From NCBI RefSeq assembly GCF_003143975.1, contig NZ_QFVR01000002.1, positions 62,001-126,000 of the forward strand: 64,000 nt of DNA. Direction: 5' to 3'. Source of the stretch: Kurthia sibirica (GTDB lineage Bacteria; Bacillota; Bacilli; Bacillales_A; Planococcaceae). Position numbers and translations under genes: made by a program. The notes under the pieces are model-generated. The model did not search any database, had not been told where the DNA came from, and worked only from the letters and a program-made list of their open reading frames with translations. Shown piece by piece: positions 28,284 through 36,769 of the stretch (position 1 is the stretch's first letter; each line of letters starts with the position of its first letter).

Positions 28284-29645
28284 CTATTGTTCATATTCTT
28301 TCGTAAAATTGAGGATTACACCAGTGTACGCATCAATTGTTAATGCATATTCATACGTACCATCGCGCACTTCCACTTCGTAGATAGCATTCGACAAGAT
28401 CATTTTTGTAACCGTACCACCTACTCGAGCAAGGGCTATAGATGATACACTTTGCTCGCTTAAAAGCTTCTTCACTATAGGTTCTGGTTTCTGTACCAGC
28501 TCGGTCGAAGGTTCTTCCGGTAGCGGTGTCATATCTTTATCATTTGGTTCTTCCAGCTGTTCTGTATTACTCGCTGATGAAATAGTCACTACTCCAGAAA
28601 TCGCATCGACGAACATTGTAATCTTCATATCGTTAAACAACATCACAATATCATATCGTTTTTCGTTGCCGTTGTACACCATTGATTGTATATCGCCACT
28701 TTGTTTTTCTAATGCAAGCGTTCTAGCTCTCGTTTCATCGATTAAATTTTCATTATTCGGTTTAGTTACACTACTCTGATCGAGAACTGTCCCCGTCGAA
28801 GCATCCACTCGAATATGTTGCGTCCCCTTCGATGTATTGATAGAAAAGTGATAAACACCATTTTTCAAAGACGAATCAACAATCTTCCCTGGTAAATTGT
28901 TTAATGCAATTTTAGTTGCTGTTGTTTTTTGTACTGCTTTACTCTTTTTATTATCATTTTCTGTTATTTTTTTCTTTTGATAACTAGTCAAAGCTAATAT
29001 AACCTTTTCATATGGGTCTATTTGAAGCGTATACACTGTCCGTTTCTTTTGAATCGTCACATAATATATACCTTCTTGTGAATCTAATCGGCTTTTTTTG
29101 AGCGTTCCCTGCTGTTTTGTTAATGCTAATTCTTTTACTTCTTTAGCTGTAAGCGGTGTTGCCAAATATTCGATTTTATTTTTCGTTCGTGATTTTATTT
29201 TGCCTGTGGTGATGGCAATAATAAACGTATAATCGTATTTTCCTCGCACCATTTCAATTTCATATGTTTGATTTTCACGATCCAATCGAACATTGTGTAT
29301 GGTACCCTTTATTTTTTTTAGGGCGATTACTTTTGCATCATTTAACGTTAAATCAATTTTACTATGCATACTAGTAGCATTTTTTGCCACTTTGCTTATA
29401 AGTTCACCTGTATTTGCATGCAACTGCAAGTCGTAAATAATTTTATCTCGCCCTTTTACTTCAACATGATAAAGTTCATCATTTAACTGAATGGTTAAAA
29501 CATCACCCGCGACATATTTTTGCACATATTTGCCGATTTGTTGTTTTGACAATAATTTACCTGTACTAGACTTCACCGCCATAACCCCTATACCAGCAGA
29601 CAACAACAGAACGACGATGAGCATTGATCCTATTATCTTTTTCAT
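28284..29645 (-). CDS. Secreted/membrane-anchored protein with about six tandem PepSY-like repeats
   Basis: A 453-residue protein with an N-terminal signal anchor (about 4-25). The rest is a run of about six PepSY-like units of 60-70 residues, each with an amphipathic helix (such as DAKVIALKKIKGTIH), a strand with Y-[VI]-[ETI] and a closing D-x-x-TG-x-[VI] turn. A Pro/Glu-rich linker (NDKDMTPLPEEPSTEL) precedes the last unit. PepSY domains are thought to bind or inhibit proteases or sense envelope ligands. It is the last gene of an operon with a second PepSY protein and a two-component system, like B. subtilis ykoGHIJ. Confidence 0.8.
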   Translation of the reverse strand: MKKIIGSMLIVVLLLSAGIGVMAVKSSTGKLLSKQQIGKYVQKYVAGDVLTIQLNDELYHVEVKGRDKIIYDLQLHANTGELISKVAKNATSMHSKIDLTLNDAKVIALKKIKGTIHNVRLDRENQTYEIEMVRGKYDYTFIIAITTGKIKSRTKNKIEYLATPLTAKEVKELALTKQQGTLKKSRLDSQEGIYYVTIQKKRTVYTLQIDPYEKVILALTSYQKKKITENDNKKSKAVQKTTATKIALNNLPGKIVDSSLKNGVYHFSINTSKGTQHIRVDASTGTVLDQSSVTKPNNENLIDETRARTLALEKQSGDIQSMVYNGNEKRYDIVMLFNDMKITMFVDAISGVVTISSASNTEQLEEPNDKDMTPLPEEPSTELVQKPEPIVKKLLSEQSVSSIALARVGGTVTKMILSNAIYEVEVRDGTYEYALTIDAYTGVILNFTKEYEQ

Positions 29646-29654
29646 AGCACTTTT

Positions 29655-30335
29655 CTACTCCTTGATTGTTTTAGAGATTAATTCACCCGATGTCCCATGA
29701 ATTTGTAAAACAATTTTCGTCTGACCTTCTGACAATGTGATTAAATAATAGCCTCCGCTTGTAGTCTTGATAAATTCAGTCGCCTCTACTTTACCAGCCT
29801 CCTGTTCAGCAGCAATTCGCAATGCTTCCTTCGTAGAAATAAGCGCTGTATGTTTGACTGCTTGGTTTTCTGAAATCACTTCACCTGTTCGTGCATTTAA
29901 AATAATTTCTACCTCTCCATTATCCTGGGAAATAGTTGCACGATAAACAACGGCCCCTGCTTGCTCCGTCAAGTGCACTTTAAATTCACTATTCGGATAA
30001 AGTTTTTTTATTTTTTTTGACATATGTTTTTTAGTTTTTATATTTTTTTTATCAATGGTTTTTTCGAGATATGCTAAACTTTCTACATCACCGGTAGCTG
30101 CATTAATCGTTAAATTATACTGTTCATTTTGTTTATGCAATACAATTTCATAGGTATGCCCTACAGTAGCAAAATCGGTAATTTCTCCCCCATAAATTGA
30201 TTCTATTCGTGCAAATACCTTAGCTGTTGTCGGTTTCGTATCCCCAGTAAAATGAGACCATAAATAGTATATGCATATCATAAGCACGACCCCTGAAGTA
30301 ATTAAAATTGCATGCATCATTTTATTTTTCAGCAT
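29655..30335 (-). CDS. Membrane-anchored PepSY-repeat protein (YkoI/YkoJ-like)
   Basis: A 226-residue protein. A signal anchor lies at about 6-25, then three PepSY-like units (about 35-85, 100-150, 160-225), the last ending HGTSGELISKTIKE. Start ATG 30335 has AAGGAGG ideally spaced and overlaps the kinase gene by 14 bases, so translation is probably coupled. An upstream ATG-like start has no binding site. The tight link with the kinase suggests these repeats sit outside the membrane and act with its sensor domain; this is inferred. Confidence 0.82.
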   Translation of the reverse strand: MLKNKMMHAILITSGVVLMICIYYLWSHFTGDTKPTTAKVFARIESIYGGEITDFATVGHTYEIVLHKQNEQYNLTINAATGDVESLAYLEKTIDKKNIKTKKHMSKKIKKLYPNSEFKVHLTEQAGAVVYRATISQDNGEVEIILNARTGEVISENQAVKHTALISTKEALRIAAEQEAGKVEATEFIKTTSGGYYLITLSEGQTKIVLQIHGTSGELISKTIKE

Positions 30336-31674
30336 ACAAATCATCCTCCTTAAAATACAAGAAAACACTTGTACCAACAGTTAGCTCACTTTCAATTGTC
30401 AACTCAATATTTAATTGCACGGCGATATTCTTAGCGATAGCAAGACCTAAACCGGTTCCCCCTGTTTTTCGATTGCGATCTTGGTTGACACGATAAAAAC
30501 GATCGAATAGATGTGGTAAATCTTTCTCAGCGATCCCCTCACCAAAATCTTTAATTTCAATTTGCCTTAATTTTTTACGCAAATGAATTTCAATTGGTCC
30601 GTCACTATAATTTTTTGCATTTTCTAAAATAATAAAGAATAATTGATGGAGTCGTTTATCATCTGATATTATTTCCCATCTTTCTTTCGATGACAAAATA
30701 ATTTGTCTGTTGTAAGATAATTCCATTTTACGATTAATTTTCTGCATCATTTCCTGTAGTTCAAGCGTTTCAAATTTTAATAAACGACCTTGGTTACTTT
30801 TTGCCAAATCCAACATTTGTTCGATAAGATCGCGCATTCTTTCAGACTCGCTCAATATAGCTTCCAAGGCCTCCGCTGTGATTTCCTTATTGTCTATACC
30901 TCTGCGATGTAACAAGCTTGTATACGACTCGATGACAGTTAATGGCGTGCGTAATTCATGTGAGGCATTCGATACAAAGCTATGTTGCTTATCGTAGTTT
31001 TGTTTAATATGAAAAATCATTTCATTGAAGGTTTTTGTCATCTCCCCCAGTTCATCATTGGATTCGCTACCATCAACAATTTGTTCGAAAGAATTCGATT
31101 GGCTATTTTTACGCATCGTGTCAATGAGTCGTTTAATAGGTTGTACTACAATACGTGCCAACGTCATACTCGATAAAATGATGAGTAAACTGCCAGCAAG
31201 TAACATAGCGAGCAAGACAAGGCTCAGCGTGTTCAAACTTGTCGTAACATCCTCAAGCTTTTGTTTAATATGCAGATTGACGATTGAACCATCTGACCAA
31301 ATAACAGGTGTCACCGTCGATAAAATAGCCGTCCCTTCAATTTGTGTGATCATATATCGTTCTTTTAGTTCACCTTGTTTTAGCTGACTTAAACCATCTG
31401 TTGATTGTACAGATAATATCACTTCATCTTGATCATTTTTCACTTGAATCATACTCTTATTTGGCAAGTAGGCTCTTAAAATATCCTCTGGATTTGTCAC
31501 GCCTGATGTTTGACTAATCGAAGTCATTAAGTTATCCGTGTTTCGTGATAATTGATCGTAAGCAGCATCATAGGCCATATCCTTGAAAAGCGTAAAGACA
31601 CCCACTGTTGTTATGACTAAAATGACGAGCATCAACAAAGTTGAAAAAAAATGTATTTTCGTTTTCAGCTTCAT
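30322..31674 (-). CDS. Sensor histidine kinase of the PepSY-linked two-component system (YkoH-like)
   Basis: A 450-residue kinase: helix at about 10-32, extracytoplasmic sensor loop to about 150, second helix at about 153-175, HAMP to about 225, then HisKA with SNASHELRTPLTVIES (phosphorylated His) and a HATPase domain with NAKNYSDG, DFGEGI and GGTGLGLAIAKNI. It begins right after the regulator stop codon, and its own end overlaps the first PepSY gene. It most likely phosphorylates the adjacent OmpR-type regulator. The signal is unknown. Confidence 0.92.
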   Translation of the reverse strand: MKLKTKIHFFSTLLMLVILVITTVGVFTLFKDMAYDAAYDQLSRNTDNLMTSISQTSGVTNPEDILRAYLPNKSMIQVKNDQDEVILSVQSTDGLSQLKQGELKERYMITQIEGTAILSTVTPVIWSDGSIVNLHIKQKLEDVTTSLNTLSLVLLAMLLAGSLLIILSSMTLARIVVQPIKRLIDTMRKNSQSNSFEQIVDGSESNDELGEMTKTFNEMIFHIKQNYDKQHSFVSNASHELRTPLTVIESYTSLLHRRGIDNKEITAEALEAILSESERMRDLIEQMLDLAKSNQGRLLKFETLELQEMMQKINRKMELSYNRQIILSSKERWEIISDDKRLHQLFFIILENAKNYSDGPIEIHLRKKLRQIEIKDFGEGIAEKDLPHLFDRFYRVNQDRNRKTGGTGLGLAIAKNIAVQLNIELTIESELTVGTSVFLYFKEDDLYAEK

Positions 31675-32367
31675 TTATTGTTCACGTAAAACATAGCCAA
31701 CCCCTCGGATTGTTTGGATTAATGTTTTATTTTGTCCTTGATCAATTTTCTGACGCACATAGCGAATATAAACATCGACGACATTTGTATCACCATAATA
31801 ATCAAAGCCCCACACGGAATTCAAAATTTGTTCACGTGTCATCACTTGATTCGTGTTTTCCAACAAAAATAATAAGAGTTCAAATTCTCTTGGTGTCAAT
31901 TCAATCAATTGACCATCACGATAAATTTCACGTGTTTTTTCATGCAATGATAAACCGCTATACATATGTAAATATTCATCAGCTTCCACAATATTTTCTT
32001 TTTTACTAAATCGCAGTATAGTACGAATACGCGCAAATAATTCATCAATTTCAAATGGTTTTGTCATATAATCATTTGCCCCTAAATCTAAACCCCTTAC
32101 TTTATCGGCGACATCATCTTTTGCCGTCAGCATGATGACAGCTGTATGATCTTCAGTAGCACGAATGCGCTTCAATACTTCTAAACCATTTAAACCGGGT
32201 AACATCACATCCAACAATACAATATCCCATTGACCTTCTCTATATTTTATAAGACCATCTGTACCTGTATGTGCTACCCCTACTTGATACCCTTCAAATT
32301 CTAGTTCAAGTTGCAATACACGTGCAATCTTCTCTTCATCTTCAATTATTAATATGCTTTCGGCCAA
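31675..32367 (-). CDS. OmpR/PhoB-family response regulator (YkoG-like)
   Basis: A 230-residue regulator. The receiver has the acidic pair in IIEDEEKIA, the phospho-Asp in IVLLDVMLPG, Thr in VIMLTAKD and Lys in DYMTKPF. The winged-helix domain carries LTPREFELLLFLLENTNQVM and the RYVRQKID recognition region. Start is TTG 32367, with AAAGGTGA six bases upstream; a longer in-frame start has no site. It is first in the operon before the kinase and two PepSY genes. Confidence 0.92.
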   Translation of the reverse strand: MAESILIIEDEEKIARVLQLELEFEGYQVGVAHTGTDGLIKYREGQWDIVLLDVMLPGLNGLEVLKRIRATEDHTAVIMLTAKDDVADKVRGLDLGANDYMTKPFEIDELFARIRTILRFSKKENIVEADEYLHMYSGLSLHEKTREIYRDGQLIELTPREFELLLFLLENTNQVMTREQILNSVWGFDYYGDTNVVDVYIRYVRQKIDQGQNKTLIQTIRGVGYVLREQ

Positions 32368-32463
32368 AGTATTCACCTTTTCTTTCATTATTACTTTAAA
32401 TATTACCATTTAATTATGAATTTACCGTGAGAAATTTCAATACTCTTTTCAACATTTTTACTT

Positions 32464-32478
32464 GTATACGATGTATAC
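32464..32478. promoter_or_regulatory. GTATAC-N3-GTATAC dyad between the response regulator and a small gene
   Basis: Two GTATAC palindromes separated by GAT form a 15-base dyad in the divergent region. It could be an operator for the regulator itself or part of the promoter for the small membrane protein. The binding protein is unknown. Confidence 0.35.
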
Positions 32479-32520
32479 TTAATAGTGAATAGTTTAATCT
32501 TTTTGAACGAGGTGAAAACA

Positions 32521-32694
32521 ATGACAAGCTTTATTGGAATTCAATTTATTGCGTTAGTAATCTTCCTTGTAACGCTAGTGACTTCAATAGTTGCCGGTAA
32601 ATTATATTTTCTTTTACTCGGTTCACTAGTCGGAGTTGTGTTAATTTTATGGTCATTTGTAAAACGTAAAAATGACTTAGAAAAACAAAACTAA
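32521..32694 (+). CDS. Small two-helix membrane protein
   Basis: Fifty-seven residues: two hydrophobic helices (about 5-24 and 27-45) and a charged tail KRKNDLEKQN. ATG at 32521 has GAGGTGA about six bases upstream; an earlier in-frame ATG lacks a site. It is followed by a strong terminator, so it is its own unit. I do not recognise the family. It is divergent from the PepSY-linked two-component operon and may belong to its regulon. Confidence 0.7.
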   Translation: MTSFIGIQFIALVIFLVTLVTSIVAGKLYFLLLGSLVGVVLILWSFVKRKNDLEKQN

Positions 32695-32705
32695 TCGTAA
32701 AAATG

Positions 32706-32747
32706 AAAAACCTTCAGAGAAAGTAAGTACTTTCTTTGAAGGTTTTT
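32706..32747. terminator. Bidirectional terminator
   Basis: A 20-bp stem (32706-32725 with 32728-32747, one G-U) with A and T flanks serves the small gene and the convergent uppP gene. Confidence 0.88.
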
Positions 32748-32757
32748 TTTTCCATTT

Positions 32758-33579
32758 TTAGAAAAAGACAATGATCGTTAAGATAATTGCTAAGACAATC
32801 CGATAAATGGCAAATGGCATAAGTTTGATTTTCGAAATGAGTTTCAAGAAGAATTTAATCGATAGTAAAGCAAAAATAAAGGCACTAATGAAACCGACAA
32901 TATAAAAACCGATATCGTCTGGATTAATATCTTTATAATGTTTCAATAATGAAACACCGGATGCTCCCGCCATAATCGGTACTGCCATAATGAACGTGAA
33001 GTCCGCTGCTGTACGATAATCTAAGCCTAGTAATACACCACCAGATATGGTTGAACCGGAACGTGAAAATCCTGGCCATAAGGACAAGCATTGGATTAAA
33101 CCGACTTGAAACGCTTGTACATATGTCAGATCATCCAATGACGTGACACGTGGTTTTTTCCAAGCAAATTTATCCGCAATCATCATGAAAATAGCCCCGA
33201 TAAATAAGCCAATAATCACTGTTTTAATGCTAAATAAATTTTCATCTATATAGCTTTCTAACAATAGACCGAATACCCCAGCTGGAATAATACCGACAAT
33301 TACATGAAGTAAATTAAATTTATGGTGTTTTGTCTGCCCTTCAATATGATAAAGACCAATTAAACTCAGCAATCTTTTCCACATGACCACAACGACAGCT
33401 AAAATGGACCCAAGCTGGATGACTATTTTAAATGTATTTGCAGACGAGCTGCCTAAAAAATCCTGTGTTTTCAGCCACATATCGTCGACGATAATCATGT
33501 GTCCCGTAGACGACACAGGCGCAAACTCCGTTAAGCCCTCTACGATTCCTAAAATGACGGCCTTCATTATTTCTATCAC
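32758..33579 (-). CDS. uppP: Undecaprenyl-diphosphatase (BacA/UppP)
   Basis: A 273-residue polytopic membrane enzyme that dephosphorylates undecaprenyl diphosphate to recycle the lipid carrier for cell wall synthesis and confers bacitracin tolerance. The family motifs are GIVEGLTEFAPVSSTGHM near the N terminus and WPGFSRSGSTISGG in the second half. Length is typical. Start is probably GTG 33579, about 8 bases after AAAGGGG; a TTG two codons earlier is too close to that site. Confidence 0.94.
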   Translation of the reverse strand: MIEIMKAVILGIVEGLTEFAPVSSTGHMIIVDDMWLKTQDFLGSSSANTFKIVIQLGSILAVVVVMWKRLLSLIGLYHIEGQTKHHKFNLLHVIVGIIPAGVFGLLLESYIDENLFSIKTVIIGLFIGAIFMMIADKFAWKKPRVTSLDDLTYVQAFQVGLIQCLSLWPGFSRSGSTISGGVLLGLDYRTAADFTFIMAVPIMAGASGVSLLKHYKDINPDDIGFYIVGFISAFIFALLSIKFFLKLISKIKLMPFAIYRIVLAIILTIIVFF

Positions 33580-33650
33580 ATGCAATTCCCCTTTATGCTC
33601 TATTTATTTACTAATACCCAAATAATAGCATGAACAGGCGGCAAAAAGAA

Positions 33651-34736
33651 TTACAGCTCTGTAAATTTTATATCGACAACCCACATTTCAGAGCGACTAT
33701 TTGTACGTACTGGTGGGCCCCAAAAACCAAAACCAGATGTTGTAATCGCATGTAAATGCGCCATTTTTTTATATCCGTAATCCAGCGGGAAAGTTTTAGA
33801 GGTAATAAATTGATTGGGCCACATTTGACCACGATGTGTGTGTCCAGAAACTTGTAGATTAGCTCCAAGTGCATTTGGTGTCTCAATGTCATCTGGTGTA
33901 TGGTCCATGATTAACCAGGGTAGTTCAGATGGTTGTTGTAGATCCTCTAACTTTTTGCGTGCTTTATTCGTTGCATCTTCACGTCCCGTTAATAGACAGA
34001 CACCAGGAATCTCAATTGTTTCGTCAATAAGCATACGAATATTTGATTGTTCCATTTGATAAATTGTTTCCTTTAGTTGTTTACCATAGTATTCATGATT
34101 ACCTAAAATACCATATACACCGTAGGTTGCACGTAATTTCAACATCTCTTCCGCCATATTGTACTTACCATACCAGTATGGTACATCATCTACTAAATCT
34201 CCTGCCAGCAATACAATATCTGGATTTTCTGCATTGGATAATTCGACAAATTTCTTCAACATGCCTTTGCGCATAACTAATCCAAAATGAAAATCACTAC
34301 CTATACTGATACGTAATGATTGACCCGCTAACTTATTATTTGGAATCGTAATTTGCTGTCTGCGAACAACTGGTGCATAGGCGAAATAAACCCCAATTGC
34401 GATCACACCGACAAATAATAGTGCCGCAATGATTTCAATCGGTATTTTCATCGTAGTTGGCGTCAACCAAATCACTAAGTTTGTTAATGGAAATATCATT
34501 AATCCATATTGTAAAACAGCCATCCAATAATAGCCGATTATCGTGAACAGATCAAAAGAATGATTGATGCGACCAATGAGGATGCTATAAGCAATAATTA
34601 CCCATATGATAGCAAATGGTAAAACGCTGTCCATATGACAGACATCATGTAAAAACTGTTGTATATTCCACCCTAAATAATAGACGACACTATTATATAG
34701 AAGAAACACTAAAATAATTGCTGGTATTTTCTTCAT
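33651..34736 (-). CDS. Membrane-anchored metallophosphoesterase (calcineurin-like)
   Basis: A 361-residue protein with about four N-terminal helices (to about residue 125) and a C-terminal calcineurin-like domain. Metal motifs are SDFHFG, LAGDLVDD, GNHEYYG and SGHTHRGQMWP. This YaeI/YkuE-like group acts on phosphoesters, possibly phospholipid head groups or UDP-diacylglucosamine-like substrates. ATG at 34736 has GGAGGTGA upstream. It is next to uppP but 71 bases away. Confidence 0.87.
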   Translation of the reverse strand: MKKIPAIILVFLLYNSVVYYLGWNIQQFLHDVCHMDSVLPFAIIWVIIAYSILIGRINHSFDLFTIIGYYWMAVLQYGLMIFPLTNLVIWLTPTTMKIPIEIIAALLFVGVIAIGVYFAYAPVVRRQQITIPNNKLAGQSLRISIGSDFHFGLVMRKGMLKKFVELSNAENPDIVLLAGDLVDDVPYWYGKYNMAEEMLKLRATYGVYGILGNHEYYGKQLKETIYQMEQSNIRMLIDETIEIPGVCLLTGREDATNKARKKLEDLQQPSELPWLIMDHTPDDIETPNALGANLQVSGHTHRGQMWPNQFITSKTFPLDYGYKKMAHLHAITTSGFGFWGPPVRTNSRSEMWVVDIKFTEL

Positions 34737-34819
34737 TTGCTCACCTCCATTTGTTTATATTGGCATATTTTTTACTGCATATAAACTAAAAACTATTCGT
34801 TTTTTAGATAATGTCAGCC

Positions 34820-34871
34820 TCAAGACCTAGTGAAAAGTCCATATCAAGACCGTTATGAAATGATGTATTAT
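34820..34871 (+). promoter_or_regulatory. Candidate activated promoter of the lia locus
   Basis: Two direct TCAAGACC repeats (34820-34827 and 34844-34851) lie upstream of a TATTAT -10-like hexamer (34866-34871), with no good -35. A missing -35 plus upstream repeats is typical of response-regulator-activated promoters, so these may be LiaR sites. No binding data. Confidence 0.4.
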
Positions 34872-34913
34872 CTTTTATAATTAGGTTAACAAATGAAGGG
34901 AGGCGCTTTTCAC

Positions 34914-35267
34914 ATGAGAAAAGCTCTACTAATTATTTTAGGGATTATCGCCGCATGTATCGTATTAGGTTTATTAGGACCTCTAGTAGGTTTAGCAGTT
35001 TCAGCAGCCATCACATACGCGGGTCTTCACCTGTATTTAAAAGCAACTTCTTCTGTTGCTAAATTTATCGCCATTGTCGTTGGATTAATCGGTATCATTT
35101 CAGCAATTACAAATATTCCTGGATTGATAGCAATTATCGCATTAGCAGTGATTTATATGGTTTATCGTAAATGGGATCGTAAAGATCAATCCGTATTCAA
35201 TTTCAAAAGAAAATCAAATGACCCTTTTACTAATTTTGAAAAACAATGGTCAGAAATTAAAAAATAA
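34914..35267 (+). CDS. LiaI-position small membrane protein (lmo0954-like family)
   Basis: A 117-residue protein with three or four hydrophobic segments in the first 85 residues and a charged cytoplasmic tail (RKWDRKDQSVFNF...). It sits directly before the PspA/LiaH gene and is probably its membrane partner, as LiaI is in B. subtilis. ATG at 34914 has GGGAGGCG upstream; an earlier in-frame ATG precedes the site. The sequence looks more like the Listeria lmo0954 family than B. subtilis LiaI. Confidence 0.8.
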   Translation: MRKALLIILGIIAACIVLGLLGPLVGLAVSAAITYAGLHLYLKATSSVAKFIAIVVGLIGIISAITNIPGLIAIIALAVIYMVYRKWDRKDQSVFNFKRKSNDPFTNFEKQWSEIKK

Positions 35268-35291
35268 AAAAATATGAGGAGGTAGTGTTCC

Positions 35292-35939
35292 ATGGGACTA
35301 CTACAACGATTAAAATATTCAATAGAAGCAGATTTACATCAATTCTTCGATAAAAAAGAAAAGAAAAATCCAATTGCTATGCTCAATCAATATATTCGTG
35401 AAGCGGAAAAACAGACGGAAGAAACAGGCAAATATTTGGAGCGTCAAAGCCAATTAAAATATAAGCTTGAAAAAGAATTTGTCTATGCAACTGAAATGGT
35501 AGAAAAACGTCAAAACCAACTTACTTTAGCTCAAGCGAGTGGTGAATTGGATTTGGTAGAATTTGCACAAGATGAAGTAACTGCTTATGTTACACGTCAA
35601 ACCGCATTATCTGCCAGTATTGAACAAGTTACACAAGAATTATTTAATCTTGAACGTAAATATGAAGAAATGAAACATAAAATTAAAGATATGAAAGTAC
35701 GACAACTTCAATTGATGGGTAAAGAAAATGTTGTCCGTGCAAACACAGAGATGGATCGCGTACTTTCTCCAGAGTCACGTAACAAACACAATGAACGTTT
35801 AGATACTTTCGAAGTGATGGAAAATTATATCGATAATTTAGGTAAAAAAATCGATCATGAGCATGAAATCACATCAATGGAAGAACGTCTTGCGTTACTT
35901 GAAAAAAAAGACGTACCAATGAATAAATCAATTGATTAA
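35292..35939 (+). CDS. liaH: PspA/IM30-family phage-shock protein (LiaH-like)
   Basis: A 215-residue, nearly all-helical protein. It starts MGLLQRLKYSIEADLHQFF and has long coiled coils across about 25-195. PspA/LiaH proteins assemble on damaged membranes and support proton-motive force under cell-envelope stress. AGGAGG precedes ATG 35292. It follows the LiaI-like gene by 24 bases and precedes liaFSR after a partial terminator. Length is typical of LiaH. Confidence 0.9.
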   Translation: MGLLQRLKYSIEADLHQFFDKKEKKNPIAMLNQYIREAEKQTEETGKYLERQSQLKYKLEKEFVYATEMVEKRQNQLTLAQASGELDLVEFAQDEVTAYVTRQTALSASIEQVTQELFNLERKYEEMKHKIKDMKVRQLQLMGKENVVRANTEMDRVLSPESRNKHNERLDTFEVMENYIDNLGKKIDHEHEITSMEERLALLEKKDVPMNKSID

Positions 35940-36014
35940 TGAATAACACATAAGAAAGTTATGTGTCATAGTTCATAAATAAGTTCTGTTTATTGTACAA
36001 TAGACAAAACAAAG

Positions 36015-36049
36015 AAGAGAGGGCCTTTGTAAAATGCCTTCTCTTTTTA
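36015..36049 (+). terminator. Intrinsic terminator between liaH and liaF
   Basis: A 10-bp stem (36015-36024 with 36036-36045, one G-U) followed by T residues. If leaky, it would let the first two genes be made in excess of liaFSR. A second small hairpin lies at about 35943-35968. Confidence 0.7.
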
Positions 36050-36079
36050 TTTATTACATAAATGATAGGAGGGATTCTA

Positions 36080-36769
36080 ATGAAAAATATTTCAACCAAT
36101 ACAGTAACGAGCCTTTTACTTCTCGCGATTACGCTAATTGTAATTGAAGGATTTATATTCGGCAACGCGATGGCTATTTTCGCATTAGTAGGTGTTTATA
36201 TAGTATATCTTGCAATAAAAAAACAACGTAAACAATTATTTTGGGTTGGGGTAATTATGTTATTCATCGCCCTTCTATCCATGTGGAGCCTACGCCTTCT
36301 TCTTATTTTGACACTCGTCTATATTTTATGGAAAATGAAGCAAGGGTCTCCCGTACAAATTAATATTAATAATTTCCAAAAAAATAGCGAAGGTTCGAAA
36401 ACAAATAAACTCATTGTATTTGATGATCCTCAATCGGATACCTACACTTGGCAGGATGTCCATGTTCAAAATTTTGTCGGCGAAGCGGCTGTAGATACAA
36501 CATCCACTATTTTACCAAAAGGTACGTCATTCATCTCCATCCGACAAGTTTTCGGGAAAATAGTCATCACTGTTCCGTATGAAGTTCCTGTACGTATTCA
36601 TTACAATACAATGGTGGGCGAAGCGAAAATTATGGGTGAATCCTATTCAAGGTTGTGGAATGATCGTATTGCTTTACGTGATGGTTACGTCGATGGTCAA
36701 CTGCCAGAACGTGAATTGGTTATTATTGCATCCTCTTTTTTCGGAGATCTTGAGGTGACACGTAAATGA
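36080..36769 (+). CDS. liaF: LiaF, negative regulator of the LiaRS system
   Basis: A 229-residue protein with four N-terminal helices (to about residue 90) and a soluble C-terminal domain with FVGEAAVDTTSTILPKG and VPYEVPVRIHYNTMVGEA, the cell-wall-active antibiotic response domain. LiaF holds LiaS inactive in unstressed cells. ATG at 36080 follows AGGAGGG. The stop overlaps the liaS start by ATGA. Confidence 0.93.
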   Translation: MKNISTNTVTSLLLLAITLIVIEGFIFGNAMAIFALVGVYIVYLAIKKQRKQLFWVGVIMLFIALLSMWSLRLLLILTLVYILWKMKQGSPVQININNFQKNSEGSKTNKLIVFDDPQSDTYTWQDVHVQNFVGEAAVDTTSTILPKGTSFISIRQVFGKIVITVPYEVPVRIHYNTMVGEAKIMGESYSRLWNDRIALRDGYVDGQLPERELVIIASSFFGDLEVTRK

